Positions 33,566-41,788 of a stretch of DNA of 64,000 nt are shown here, one piece after another. This DNA is from Streptomyces venezuelae (GTDB lineage: Bacteria > Actinomycetota > Actinomycetes > Streptomycetales > Streptomycetaceae). The position numbers and the translations under genes are program-made. The DNA lies in assembly GCF_008642275.1 (NCBI RefSeq), contig NZ_CP029189.1:7546001-7610000 (forward strand), written 5' to 3'. Positions within the stretch are counted from its first letter, which is position 1. Each line of letters opens with the position of its first letter. The notes beneath the pieces were generated by a model. It saw only the letters and a program-made list of their open reading frames with translations, was not told the DNA's origin and ran no database searches.

Positions 33566-34507
33566 GTGATCACCTTGAGAGGCCTGACCAAACGCCACGG
33601 CGACACCGTCGCCGTGGACGGACTGACCCTGGACATCGAGGAGGGACGGGTGACCGGCTTCCTCGGCCCCAACGGCGCCGGGAAGACGAGCACGATGCGG
33701 ATGATCCTCGGCCTGGACCGGCCCACCGCCGGCCGGGCGCTCATCGACGGGAAGCCCTATGCGTCGCTGCGCCACCCGGTCCGCGAGGTCGGATCCCTCC
33801 TCGACGCGAAGGCCCTGCACCCGGGCCGCCCGGCACGCAGCCACCTGATCGCACAGGCCCGCAGCAACGGCATCCCCGTGCGCCGCGTCGACGAGGTCCT
33901 GGAGGCGGTGGGCCTGGCCGCGGTGGCGCGCCGACGGGCCGGGGCGTTCTCCCTGGGCATGTACCAGCGGCTCGGCATCGCGGGCGCCCTCCTCGGGGAT
34001 CCGAAGGTGCTCATCCTCGACGAGCCGGTCAACGGCCTCGACCCGGACGGCGTGCGATGGGTGCGCGAACTCGTCCGCGCCCAGGCCGCGCAGGGCCGTA
34101 CGGTCTTCCTCTCCAGCCACCTGATGAGCGAGATGCAGCTGACGGCCGACCGGCTCGTCGTCATCGGCCGGGGCCGGCTGCTGGCCGACACCCCCATGGC
34201 CGAACTGCTCGCCGCGAGTGCCTCGGCCTCGGTACGGGTGCGCACCGCCGGCCCCGACGACCTGCGCGCCCTGACCGACCGCCTGCTCGCCCACGACGGG
34301 GTGACCGCCGAGCTCGCTCCCTCGCCCGGCGGCGAGCGGAACGAGATCGTGGTCAGGGGCAGGACCGCCGGAGAGATCGGCGACCTCGCCCACCGCCTCG
34401 GCATCCGCCTCCACCAACTGCACAGCGTCTGCGCCTCGTTGGAACAGGTCTACATGGAACTGACCGAACACAGCGTCGAGTACGCGACCCGAACGGCGAA
34501 GGCGTGA
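33566..34507 (+). CDS. ABC transporter ATP-binding protein (BcrA/drug-export type)
   Basis: A 313-residue ATPase. Walker A is GPNGAGKTST, Walker B is VLILDEPVNGLD and the H-loop is SSHLMSEM. The signature reads FSLGMYQRL instead of LSGGQ, a variant common in the BcrA/DrrA group. A C-terminal extension of about 90 residues follows. The GTG at 33566 has GGAAGGA upstream. Its stop overlaps the permease start (GTGA), so it works with that permease as an exporter, perhaps of peptide antibiotics or for self-protection. Confidence 0.9.
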   Translation: MITLRGLTKRHGDTVAVDGLTLDIEEGRVTGFLGPNGAGKTSTMRMILGLDRPTAGRALIDGKPYASLRHPVREVGSLLDAKALHPGRPARSHLIAQARSNGIPVRRVDEVLEAVGLAAVARRRAGAFSLGMYQRLGIAGALLGDPKVLILDEPVNGLDPDGVRWVRELVRAQAAQGRTVFLSSHLMSEMQLTADRLVVIGRGRLLADTPMAELLAASASASVRVRTAGPDDLRALTDRLLAHDGVTAELAPSPGGERNEIVVRGRTAGEIGDLAHRLGIRLHQLHSVCASLEQVYMELTEHSVEYATRTAKA

Positions 34508-35319
34508 CCCCGATGACCGACACGATGACCGGCACCATGACGGACCCGGCGCGCAGCGCCGTCCAGGCTCCCGCCGGCGGCGGCTTCGCCGGTGCGGTCG
34601 GCGCCGAATGGGCCAAACTGTGGTCGATCCGCACCCCGTACGCCTGCCTGCTCGTCGGCATCCTGCTGACGGCGGTCTTCACCTTCTACTACGGCTCCAT
34701 CGCCCGGATCAACGACAAGCCAGTCCAGCCGCTCGGCAACGCCCCGGTCTCCTCCGTCATCCTCGGTCAGTTCGTCGTCGTCGTGCTCGCGATGACCGTG
34801 GTCACCAGTGAGTACGCGACGGGCAGTGTCCGCACCTCGCTCCAGTGGGTGCCGGTCAGACACCGCCTGCAACTGGCCAAGGCGGTCGTCGCCGCGGTGG
34901 TGTCGTTCACCGCCGGATGCCTGTTCGCCGTCCTCGGCATGGCCGTGGCCCGGGTGCCCTTCCGCGGCCACGCGTCCTTCGATCCGGGCAAGGCGCTCGC
35001 CCAGACCCTGGCGATGGGCCTGTACTGCGCCCTGGTCGCCGTGCTCACGGTCGGGGTGGCCTTCGCCCTGCGGACCGCGGTCGGCACGCTGGCGGCGGTC
35101 TTCGGCCTCGTCTCCGCCCTCCCCACCATCTGTACCGGACTGGGGGGCTCCGTCCTCCTGGCGGTGAACGACGTCCTCCCGCAGACCGCGGGCGGCCACT
35201 TCATGCTCGCGGACGGCGACGCCCCCTACCCGCCCGCGGCCGCGATCCTGATCGTGCTGGCCTGGACGGCCGCCGCCCACATGACCGGCCGGCTCGTCCT
35301 GCGGCGGCGCGACGGGTGA
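34504..35319 (+). CDS. ABC transporter permease (ABC-2 type)
   Basis: A 271-residue membrane protein with about six hydrophobic segments, including YACLLVGILLTAVFTFYYG and LGQFVVVVLAMTVVTSEYATGSVRTSL, the typical ABC-2 export fold. The E(Y/F)xTGTxR-like motif SEYATGSVRTSL is characteristic. The start may be the GTG at 34504, overlapping the upstream stop, or the ATG at 34513. It pairs with the preceding ATPase, and the histidine kinase gene follows. Confidence 0.85.
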   Translation: MTPMTDTMTGTMTDPARSAVQAPAGGGFAGAVGAEWAKLWSIRTPYACLLVGILLTAVFTFYYGSIARINDKPVQPLGNAPVSSVILGQFVVVVLAMTVVTSEYATGSVRTSLQWVPVRHRLQLAKAVVAAVVSFTAGCLFAVLGMAVARVPFRGHASFDPGKALAQTLAMGLYCALVAVLTVGVAFALRTAVGTLAAVFGLVSALPTICTGLGGSVLLAVNDVLPQTAGGHFMLADGDAPYPPAAAILIVLAWTAAAHMTGRLVLRRRDG

Positions 35320-35400
35320 CAGGGTTGGCCCCGGCCGGAGGTCCGGCCGGTGACCCGGGCGGACAGGAGCAGCGGGACGGATGAGAGGGGAGCGGCGCGA

Positions 35401-37014
35401 GTGGGCGTGGGAGTGAGGATGCGGGGGCCGGCCGTGCGGGACGCGGCGCTGTGGGCGGTGATGGCGGGCGCCGCGGTCCTCGCCCACCGGGAAGCGGCCC
35501 GTCCCGCGTCGGCCTTCGGCCTGGTCCTGCCGCTGCTCATTCTCGCGGTGGCGCTGCCCGCCGGCCGGACCCGGCCCGGGGCGGCCGTGTTCCTCGCCCA
35601 CGCGGTGGTCGCCGCCGGCCTGGCCGATCCGACCACGACGGCCAGTCCGTACCTGACGGCGCTGGCCGTACTGGCGTACCTCCTCGGCCTGCGGGCGGAC
35701 CGTACGGGGCCCGCGCTGGTGCTGTTCGGAGCCTGCACGGCCATCGACCTCGCACTGTGCGCCGTCCTCGGCGTCGGCGCCGTGCACTGGTTCTACGCGA
35801 TGTCGTTCATCCCCGCGGCCCTCCTGCTGCCCTGGCTGGCCGGTCGCTACCGGCAGGCCAGGCTGGCCCTGGTGCACGAGGGCTGGCAGCGGGCGCGCAG
35901 CCTCGAACAGCGGCAGCGGTCCGTGGCCGAGCAGGCCCGGCTGCGCGAACGCACCCGGATCGCCTCGGACATGCACGACTCGCTGGGCCACGAACTGAGC
36001 CTCATCGCCCTGCGCGCCGGGGCCCTGGAACTCTCGCCCACGCTGACCGGACAGGACCGGGCGGACCTGGCCGTGCTGCGCGCCGCCGTCTCCGACGCAG
36101 TGGGTCACCTCAGGGACACCGTCGGAGTGCTGCGGCACGGCTCCGACGGTACGGAGCCGACGGCCTCGTCCGTGGAACCGGTGGAGGAACTCGTCGCCCG
36201 GACGAAGGAGTCCGGGGTCACCGTGCACCTGCGGCGGGAAGGGCCGGCCCGGGCCCTGCCGCCGCTGGTCGACCGCAGTGCCTACCGCGTGGTCCAGGAG
36301 TCGCTGACCAACGCGATCAAGCACGCACCCGGCAGCACGGTCCGGGTCAGCATCGCCCGGCAGGCGGACCGGACCGAGGTACGGGTGACCAACTCCGCGC
36401 CGCGGGCCGGCTCGCCGCCCGCCGGCCCGATAGCCGCCACGAGCCAGTCGGACCCGGGACGGCGCGGTCTGACCGGCCTGCGCGAACGGGTCCTGCTCAT
36501 CGGCGGAACGCTGCACGCCGCACCCCGTGAAGGCGGCTTCGAGGTCCTCGCCACCCTGCCGGACCAGGTGAACCCGGAGCACGCGCGAGGTGCCGGGGAG
36601 CCCGGGCAGGCCGAGGAGCCCGGGGAGCACGCCGGCTCCGCATCGGCGCGGCGGCTCGCCGTCGCCCGGCGCGGGGCCCGGTACCGGTTCGTCGCCGCGT
36701 TCGCAGCTCCCATCGGGTTCGGCCTGGTGACACTCGCCTCCTGTGCCTACCTGGCCCACCAGCTGACCACCTGTGTCCTGCGCCCCGCGGACTTCGCCGC
36801 GGTCCGGGTCGGCCAGGACGTAGCGGAAGTGACCCCGTTCCTTCCGGAGCAGCAGTTCCGGTACGTCCCGGACGCCCTACGGGCGCTGCCCGCACCCCCC
36901 GGCACCGTGTGCGCGTACTACCGCTCGAACGGCAACCTCCTCGATCAGGTCGACGTCTACCGGCTCTGTTACGAGGGCTCCCGCCTCGCGGCCAAGGACG
37001 TGCTGCCGGGCTGA
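35401..37014 (+). CDS. Sensor histidine kinase (HisKA_3) with extra C-terminal membrane and ectodomain
   Basis: A 537-residue kinase. The N-terminal sensor has about five membrane helices. The phospho-accepting histidine is in DMHDSLGHELSLIALRAG. The ATPase domain has the N box QESLTNAIKHA and a closing RRGLTGLRERVLLIGG. Unusually, after the kinase core (about residue 395) come a Glu/Gly/Ala linker, another membrane helix (AAFAAPIGFGLVTLASCAYLA) and about 75 residues that should lie outside the cell (ending SNGNLLDQVDVYRLCYEGS). AGGGGAG lies eight bases before the GTG at 35401. Its likely regulator is encoded at 32733-33404. Confidence 0.85.
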   Translation: MGVGVRMRGPAVRDAALWAVMAGAAVLAHREAARPASAFGLVLPLLILAVALPAGRTRPGAAVFLAHAVVAAGLADPTTTASPYLTALAVLAYLLGLRADRTGPALVLFGACTAIDLALCAVLGVGAVHWFYAMSFIPAALLLPWLAGRYRQARLALVHEGWQRARSLEQRQRSVAEQARLRERTRIASDMHDSLGHELSLIALRAGALELSPTLTGQDRADLAVLRAAVSDAVGHLRDTVGVLRHGSDGTEPTASSVEPVEELVARTKESGVTVHLRREGPARALPPLVDRSAYRVVQESLTNAIKHAPGSTVRVSIARQADRTEVRVTNSAPRAGSPPAGPIAATSQSDPGRRGLTGLRERVLLIGGTLHAAPREGGFEVLATLPDQVNPEHARGAGEPGQAEEPGEHAGSASARRLAVARRGARYRFVAAFAAPIGFGLVTLASCAYLAHQLTTCVLRPADFAAVRVGQDVAEVTPFLPEQQFRYVPDALRALPAPPGTVCAYYRSNGNLLDQVDVYRLCYEGSRLAAKDVLPG

Positions 37015-37053
37015 CCGGCCGGGAAGCCCCGCGGGATGAGGCATGATCGGGGG

Positions 37054-37767
37054 ATGTCCGAACGCATCATCGCCGCCTGTGACGGAGCGGCCAAAGGTAA
37101 TCCCGGCCCGGCCGGCTGGGGCTGGGTCATCGCCGATGCGCAGGGGCGCCCCGAGCGATGGGAGGCCGGTCCGCTGGGGCGGGCCACCAACAACATCGGG
37201 GAGCTGACCGCCCTCCGGCAGTTGCTGGAGGCGGTGGACCCGGGGACGCCCGTGGAGGTGCGCATGGACTCCCAGTACGCGATGAAGGCCGTGACCCAGT
37301 GGCTTCCCGGCTGGAAGCGCAACGGGTGGAAGACCGCCTCCGGGCAGCCGGTCGCCAACCGTGAACTGGTCGAGGCGATCGACGGGCTGCTGGCCGGCCG
37401 GGACGTGATCTTCCAGTACGTCCCGGCGCACCGCGAGGACGGCGACCACCTGAACGCGATCGCCGACCAGGCAGCCAGTGACGCGGCGGTCCGGCAGGAG
37501 GCCGCCGGTACGGCCCTCGGCAGCCCCGAGATGCCGGTACCGGCACCGGCCGCGGCTTCCCCCGCGCGCCGCAAGGCGGCCGCACCGGGGAGGCGCGCGT
37601 CCGCGGGCACCGCGGCCGGCGGCGGATCCCGGGCCATCAAGGCGAAGTTCCCCGGCAGTTGCGCCTGCGGAAAGCCGTACGCGGCCGGTGACATGATCAC
37701 CAAGAACGGCAGCCGGTGGGGTCACCAGGCCTGCGGGTCCGCATCCCTAGGGTCGGTGGACGCGTAG
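37054..37767 (+). CDS. rnhA: Ribonuclease HI with a C-terminal cysteine motif
   Basis: A 237-residue RNase H type 1, which cleaves RNA in RNA-DNA hybrids. The four acidic catalytic residues are visible: Asp in CDGAAKGNPG, Glu in NNIGELTAL, Asp in RMDSQYAMK and Asp in NAIADQAAS. The core ends near residue 150. An Ala/Pro-rich linker leads to a 30-residue module (FPGSCACGKPYAAGDMI and WGHQACG) whose CxC and HxxC could bind zinc. CATGAT lies six bases before the ATG. The last 21 bases overlap the 3' end of the convergent GH16 gene. Confidence 0.9.
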   Translation: MSERIIAACDGAAKGNPGPAGWGWVIADAQGRPERWEAGPLGRATNNIGELTALRQLLEAVDPGTPVEVRMDSQYAMKAVTQWLPGWKRNGWKTASGQPVANRELVEAIDGLLAGRDVIFQYVPAHREDGDHLNAIADQAASDAAVRQEAAGTALGSPEMPVPAPAAASPARRKAAAPGRRASAGTAAGGGSRAIKAKFPGSCACGKPYAAGDMITKNGSRWGHQACGSASLGSVDA

Positions 37768-38481
37768 GTACTCCACCTCGTAGGACATCTGCGAGACGCC
37801 GGGCTCGGGCGCCGGGTGGTAGCGGCCGGCGCACACGGACAGGTTGACGATGAGGTAGGCCCGCCAGCTGCGCCCGACGCCCCGGCGGTCGGCGAAGACC
37901 CGGGTGCCGTTGACCCACCACACGACCGAGCGTGACCCGAACTCGACCTTGAGGTCCACCCAGCCGCCGGGGGTGATGGCGGAGTCCCGGTGGTAACGCG
38001 AGCCGCCCTTCACGTGGTTGGAGAGTTCGAGCAGGTCGGGGTTGTCGGGGTGGTACTCGAAGACGTCGATCTCGTTGCCGCCGTCCCGCCAGGTCCAGAT
38101 CGCGGGCCAGGCCCCGATCTCGGAGGGCAGCCGCACCCGGGACTCCAGCACGTCGCCGGTCCGGACCATGAACCCCTCGCTGCTGCCCTCCGTGGTCAGC
38201 AGGCCCGCGTTCCACTTGCCGTCCGGGCGGCGGGTGGCCCGGAACGTGCCGGTGCGGCTGTAGGAGGGATCGGCCACCAGGTAGTCGAGTTTGTTGTCAC
38301 CGGTGTTGGTGGGGCCGCCGTTCGGATAGGCCCAGGACCGCCCGGCGACCCACTGGGAGGCCGACTGGAAGTTGGCGGTGAAGACCGGTGCCCGGGCGCT
38401 CAGCGGCGCGGCCTCGTCGTCGGGGGTGCCGGTGGAGCGTCCTGTGAGTCGTCGCAGCCAGTTGAGAACCTGAGTGAGCAC
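37747..38481 (-). CDS. Glycoside hydrolase family 16 protein
   Basis: A 244-residue GH16 beta-jelly-roll enzyme, a family that cleaves beta-1,3/1,4-glucans and related polymers. The catalytic motif ExDxxE is intact in GGNEIDVFEYH. Other family segments are AIWTWRDGG, HVKGGSRYHRDS, DLKVEFGSRSVVWWVNGTRV and the terminal SYEVEYLRVHR. The GTG at 38481 follows GGAAGGAG by six bases, an ideal ribosome site. No clear signal peptide follows it, which is odd for a polysaccharide hydrolase. An upstream ATG at 38520 gives no signal either. Substrate unknown. Confidence 0.82.
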   Translation of the reverse strand: MLTQVLNWLRRLTGRSTGTPDDEAAPLSARAPVFTANFQSASQWVAGRSWAYPNGGPTNTGDNKLDYLVADPSYSRTGTFRATRRPDGKWNAGLLTTEGSSEGFMVRTGDVLESRVRLPSEIGAWPAIWTWRDGGNEIDVFEYHPDNPDLLELSNHVKGGSRYHRDSAITPGGWVDLKVEFGSRSVVWWVNGTRVFADRRGVGRSWRAYLIVNLSVCAGRYHPAPEPGVSQMSYEVEYLRVHRP

Positions 38482-38744
38482 GAGCGGCTCCTTCCCGTGT
38501 GTGGACGCCTCCTTGAGCATGCCCGGCTCCGGTGTGTTACATACCGGTGGACCGGTTTGTCTTTGACGGGCGCGGCTGGACCGGCTCGCCGCCCCGGCCG
38601 CCGTCGGCCACCACCCGCACGCCGGTCCCACCCACCGCCAATCCGCCGGGACCCCGGACCGCCTGCGGCAACAGGACGCAGAGGCTCAACATCCTTTTCA
38701 TGTAAGCCAGTTGCGCACGCCCCCGGCGGGGTACCATCCGTGCC

Positions 38745-39620
38745 GTGGGGGGACTGGTGGGACAGAGCAGAGGAAAGGCCGTGCTGCGCGCCTGCGGCTG
38801 CGCGGTGGCGGGTCTGGTCCTGGTCGCCGGGTGCACGGCGGACGGCACGCCGAAGGGCGGAGCCGCGAGCGGCACCCCGGGTGCGTCGGCCGCGTCGGGC
38901 ACGGGCAGCCCGGGCACGGGCGGCACCGGCGCGAGCACCCCGGCCGCCCCGCCCGGCAGCGCCGTCCCGATCCCGATGCCTCCGGTCGACGAGTCCAAGC
39001 AGCCGAAGACGGCCGCAGAGGCCCGCGACCTGCTCGCCCGGATCATCGTCGCCGAGCAGGACCTCGGACCCGAGGTCGTGCGCAGCACCCCGTTCGAGAG
39101 CCGTCCCGGCCGCTGGCCCGTGCTCGACGCGGGCTGCGTCTGGCAGACCGAGGGCCTGCCGGCCGACGTGCTCGCCACGAGCACCCGGTACTTCCACATC
39201 CCGGCCAAGGACGGCCGGGGCCGGGTGCGGATCAACGCCACGGTCACCGTCCATCACAGCCGCGAGGAATCCGGCTGGGAGACCGCCCGCGCCATGGAAG
39301 AGGTCCTGCGGTGCCCGGACCAGAAGCTGCGTGAGGGCGAGGAACTCAAGACCCTGTGGGGCGGCGTCTTCTACCTCGGCGAGCAGTTGAACGCCTGGAC
39401 CGAGGACGCCTTCACCGAGACCGGCAAGTACGTCAGTGCGCAGGACGGCGGGCCCTACGACTACACCTGGTCGCAGGCCCAGTACGGACCCGTCACCGTG
39501 GCCATCGCCGCCAAGGGCGCGCAGGGCGTCGCCAACGAGGATCTCAGCTCCTTCGTGGCCATGGGCACCAGCATGATGATGATCCAGGCCAAGCAGGAGC
39601 TCGGAAAGGCGGCGGGCTGA
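38745..39620 (+). CDS. Lipoprotein, first gene of the receptor-kinase operon
   Basis: A 291-residue lipoprotein with lipobox LVAGC after a hydrophobic core, a Gly/Ser/Thr linker and a globular extracellular domain of about 220 residues (VVRSTPFESRPGRW, ARAMEEVLRCPDQKLREG). Two cysteines may pair. I do not know the family. The stop overlaps the next start as TGATG, tying it to the first Ser/Thr kinase, so it may feed ligand to, or modulate, the kinase sensor domain (inference). The GTG at 38745 has TACCAT seven bases upstream. Confidence 0.75.
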   Translation: MGGLVGQSRGKAVLRACGCAVAGLVLVAGCTADGTPKGGAASGTPGASAASGTGSPGTGGTGASTPAAPPGSAVPIPMPPVDESKQPKTAAEARDLLARIIVAEQDLGPEVVRSTPFESRPGRWPVLDAGCVWQTEGLPADVLATSTRYFHIPAKDGRGRVRINATVTVHHSREESGWETARAMEEVLRCPDQKLREGEELKTLWGGVFYLGEQLNAWTEDAFTETGKYVSAQDGGPYDYTWSQAQYGPVTVAIAAKGAQGVANEDLSSFVAMGTSMMMIQAKQELGKAAG

Positions 39621-41782
39621 TGGAGCCGCTCCATCCCTCGGACCCCTCCCGGATCGGCGGCCACCGGCTCCTCGGACGCCTCGGCGCCGGCGGCATGGGC
39701 GTCGTCTACCTCGGCCGGACCGACGACGGCGCGCTCGCCGCGGTCAAGGTGATCCGCGCGGAATACGCCGAAGAGACCGACTTCCGGGCCCGCTTCCGGC
39801 GCGAGGCCGAGATCGCCGCCGAGGTGGACAGCCCCTGGGCGGTCCGCGTCACCGGCGCCGACCCGGACGCCGCCGAACCGTGGCTCGCCACCTCCTTCGT
39901 CGCCGGCCCCTCCCTCGCCGAGGCCGTCGCGGCCCACGGCCCGCTCCCGCTGCGCGCCGTACGCATCCTCGGCAAGGCCCTGGCCCGGGCACTCGCGGTG
40001 ATGCACGAGCAGGGCCTCGTACACCGTGACGTGAAACCCGGGAACGTCCTCCTCGGCATGGACCGGCCCCGCCTGATCGACTTCGGGATCGCCCGTGGCG
40101 GCGAGCACACCGCCCTGACCTCCGACGGAGCCGTGCTCGGCACCCCCGGCTTCCTTCCGCCCGAGCAGGCCGAGGGCCGCCCCGCCGAACCGGCCGGCGA
40201 CGTCTTCTCGCTCGGCTGCCTCCTCGCGTACGCCGCCACCGGACGGCTGCCCTTCGGCACGGGCACCGTGGACGCGGTGCTCTACCGCACGGTCCACGAC
40301 GAGCCCGACTTCGGCCCCGAGGTCCTCGCCGACCCCGAACTCACCGCGCTGCTGCGCACCTGCGTCGCCAAGCACCCCGACATCCGCCCCGGCGCGCGCG
40401 AGCTGGACGCCGCACTGACCGAGGACACCCCGGGGGAGGGCACCGACTGGCTGCCCGACCCGGTCGTCGCCACCATCGCCGCGCGCGCCGCGACGCTGCT
40501 CGCGCTGCCCGGCATCGACGAGACGGTCGCCGACCCGCAAGCCGCCCCCGCACCCGGCACGGCCGCCCCGGCGCCCTCCCGCAGGCGGTTCCTCGCCCTC
40601 GCCTCCGGCGCCGCCGTCCTCGCGGCCGGCGGCGGGCTGGCCGCCTGGCTGGCGCTGCGTGACGAGGACAAGGCCCGGACCCCGGCCGCGGACGCAACGC
40701 GGCGGTGGGTGATCGGTGTGCACGCCGACCTCTCCGGCCCGCAGAAGGCCGCCGGACAGGCCCAGGAGCGCGGGGTGCGGCTCGCCGTCGACGCCTTCAA
40801 CTCCCGCAAGGACAAGCCCTTCACGCTCACGGTGGCCACCGCCGACGACGGCGGGAAGGCGGACCGCTCGGCGGCCGTCGCCACCGGACTCATCGCCGAC
40901 CGCGACCTGTTCGCCGTCGTCGGCCCCACCGGCAACGACTCCGTGATCCCGTGCCTGGAGCTCTACGGCGAGGCCTCCGTCCCCCTGATGACCGTGTCCG
41001 CCCTGGCGAGCACCTTCAGCATCACCGACCGGCGCAGCTTCTTCCAGAGCTGCCCGATCTCCTCGGCTCAGTCCAGCGCGGTCAACCTGCAACTCGCCGC
41101 GAAGCAGGGCGTCCGCCGGATGGGCATCCTCAGCGACCGCGGCGGGGACACGGACACCTGGCAGGCGGCCCAGCTCCTGAGCCGCACCATCGCCTATTTC
41201 GCACCCGAGGCCACCTACTACGGGCGGGTCGTCCCGCGCGGAGCCGCCGACCTCGCCCCGGTGATCACGGACATGCTGGCCCACGGCATCGACGGCTTCT
41301 TCTACACCGGCACCCCGGCCGGCGGGGCCAAGACCGCCGGGCTGCTGGCCGCCGCCGGCTTCGCGGGCCCCCGGGCGGCCGACTACACCATCGCCGGCCC
41401 CGAGTTCCTCGCCGCGGCCGGCCAGGCCGCCGAAGGCTGGCAGTTCTGCACGCCGTACACGGGCCCCGAGGCCCCCGAGGTCGCGGAGATGGCCGGCGCG
41501 CACCGGGCGGCCTACGGAACCGCCCCCGACATCTGGACCGCGGAAGCCTTCGACGCCACCCGCCTGATCATCGACCGGCTGGTCGCCGCCGCGGCAGGCG
41601 GCGCGCGCCCGACCCGGGCCGCGCTGCTGAACGTACTGGCCCAGGGCACCTTCCGCGGCCTGACCAAGGAGTACACCTTCGACGAGCGGCGGCAGGTCAA
41701 GGGCAACTTCTACTTCCTGCACCAGGTGGAGGGAGGCCGGATGCGCTACGTCGGTCCGGCCGTCCAGCCCGCGGCGGGATAG
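39620..41782 (+). CDS. Receptor Ser/Thr kinase with periplasmic-binding-protein sensor, copy 1
   Basis: A 720-residue protein. The kinase domain (residues 1-280) is complete: LGAGGMGVVYLG glycine loop, AAVKVI lysine, HRDVKPGN catalytic loop, DFG, and GTPGFLPPEQ activation segment end. A linker leads to SRRRFLALASGAAVLAAGGG (about residue 315), a membrane segment preceded by a consensus twin-arginine motif. The remaining 380 residues match type I periplasmic binding proteins of the LivK (branched-chain amino acid) kind: GVHADLSGPQKAAGQAQERG and VVGPTGNDSV. The protein should sense an extracellular small molecule and phosphorylate cytoplasmic targets. It is coupled to the lipoprotein gene and followed by a paralogue six bases later. 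Confidence 0.92.
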   Translation: MEPLHPSDPSRIGGHRLLGRLGAGGMGVVYLGRTDDGALAAVKVIRAEYAEETDFRARFRREAEIAAEVDSPWAVRVTGADPDAAEPWLATSFVAGPSLAEAVAAHGPLPLRAVRILGKALARALAVMHEQGLVHRDVKPGNVLLGMDRPRLIDFGIARGGEHTALTSDGAVLGTPGFLPPEQAEGRPAEPAGDVFSLGCLLAYAATGRLPFGTGTVDAVLYRTVHDEPDFGPEVLADPELTALLRTCVAKHPDIRPGARELDAALTEDTPGEGTDWLPDPVVATIAARAATLLALPGIDETVADPQAAPAPGTAAPAPSRRRFLALASGAAVLAAGGGLAAWLALRDEDKARTPAADATRRWVIGVHADLSGPQKAAGQAQERGVRLAVDAFNSRKDKPFTLTVATADDGGKADRSAAVATGLIADRDLFAVVGPTGNDSVIPCLELYGEASVPLMTVSALASTFSITDRRSFFQSCPISSAQSSAVNLQLAAKQGVRRMGILSDRGGDTDTWQAAQLLSRTIAYFAPEATYYGRVVPRGAADLAPVITDMLAHGIDGFFYTGTPAGGAKTAGLLAAAGFAGPRAADYTIAGPEFLAAAGQAAEGWQFCTPYTGPEAPEVAEMAGAHRAAYGTAPDIWTAEAFDATRLIIDRLVAAAAGGARPTRAALLNVLAQGTFRGLTKEYTFDERRQVKGNFYFLHQVEGGRMRYVGPAVQPAAG

Positions 41783-41788
41783 CCCCGG

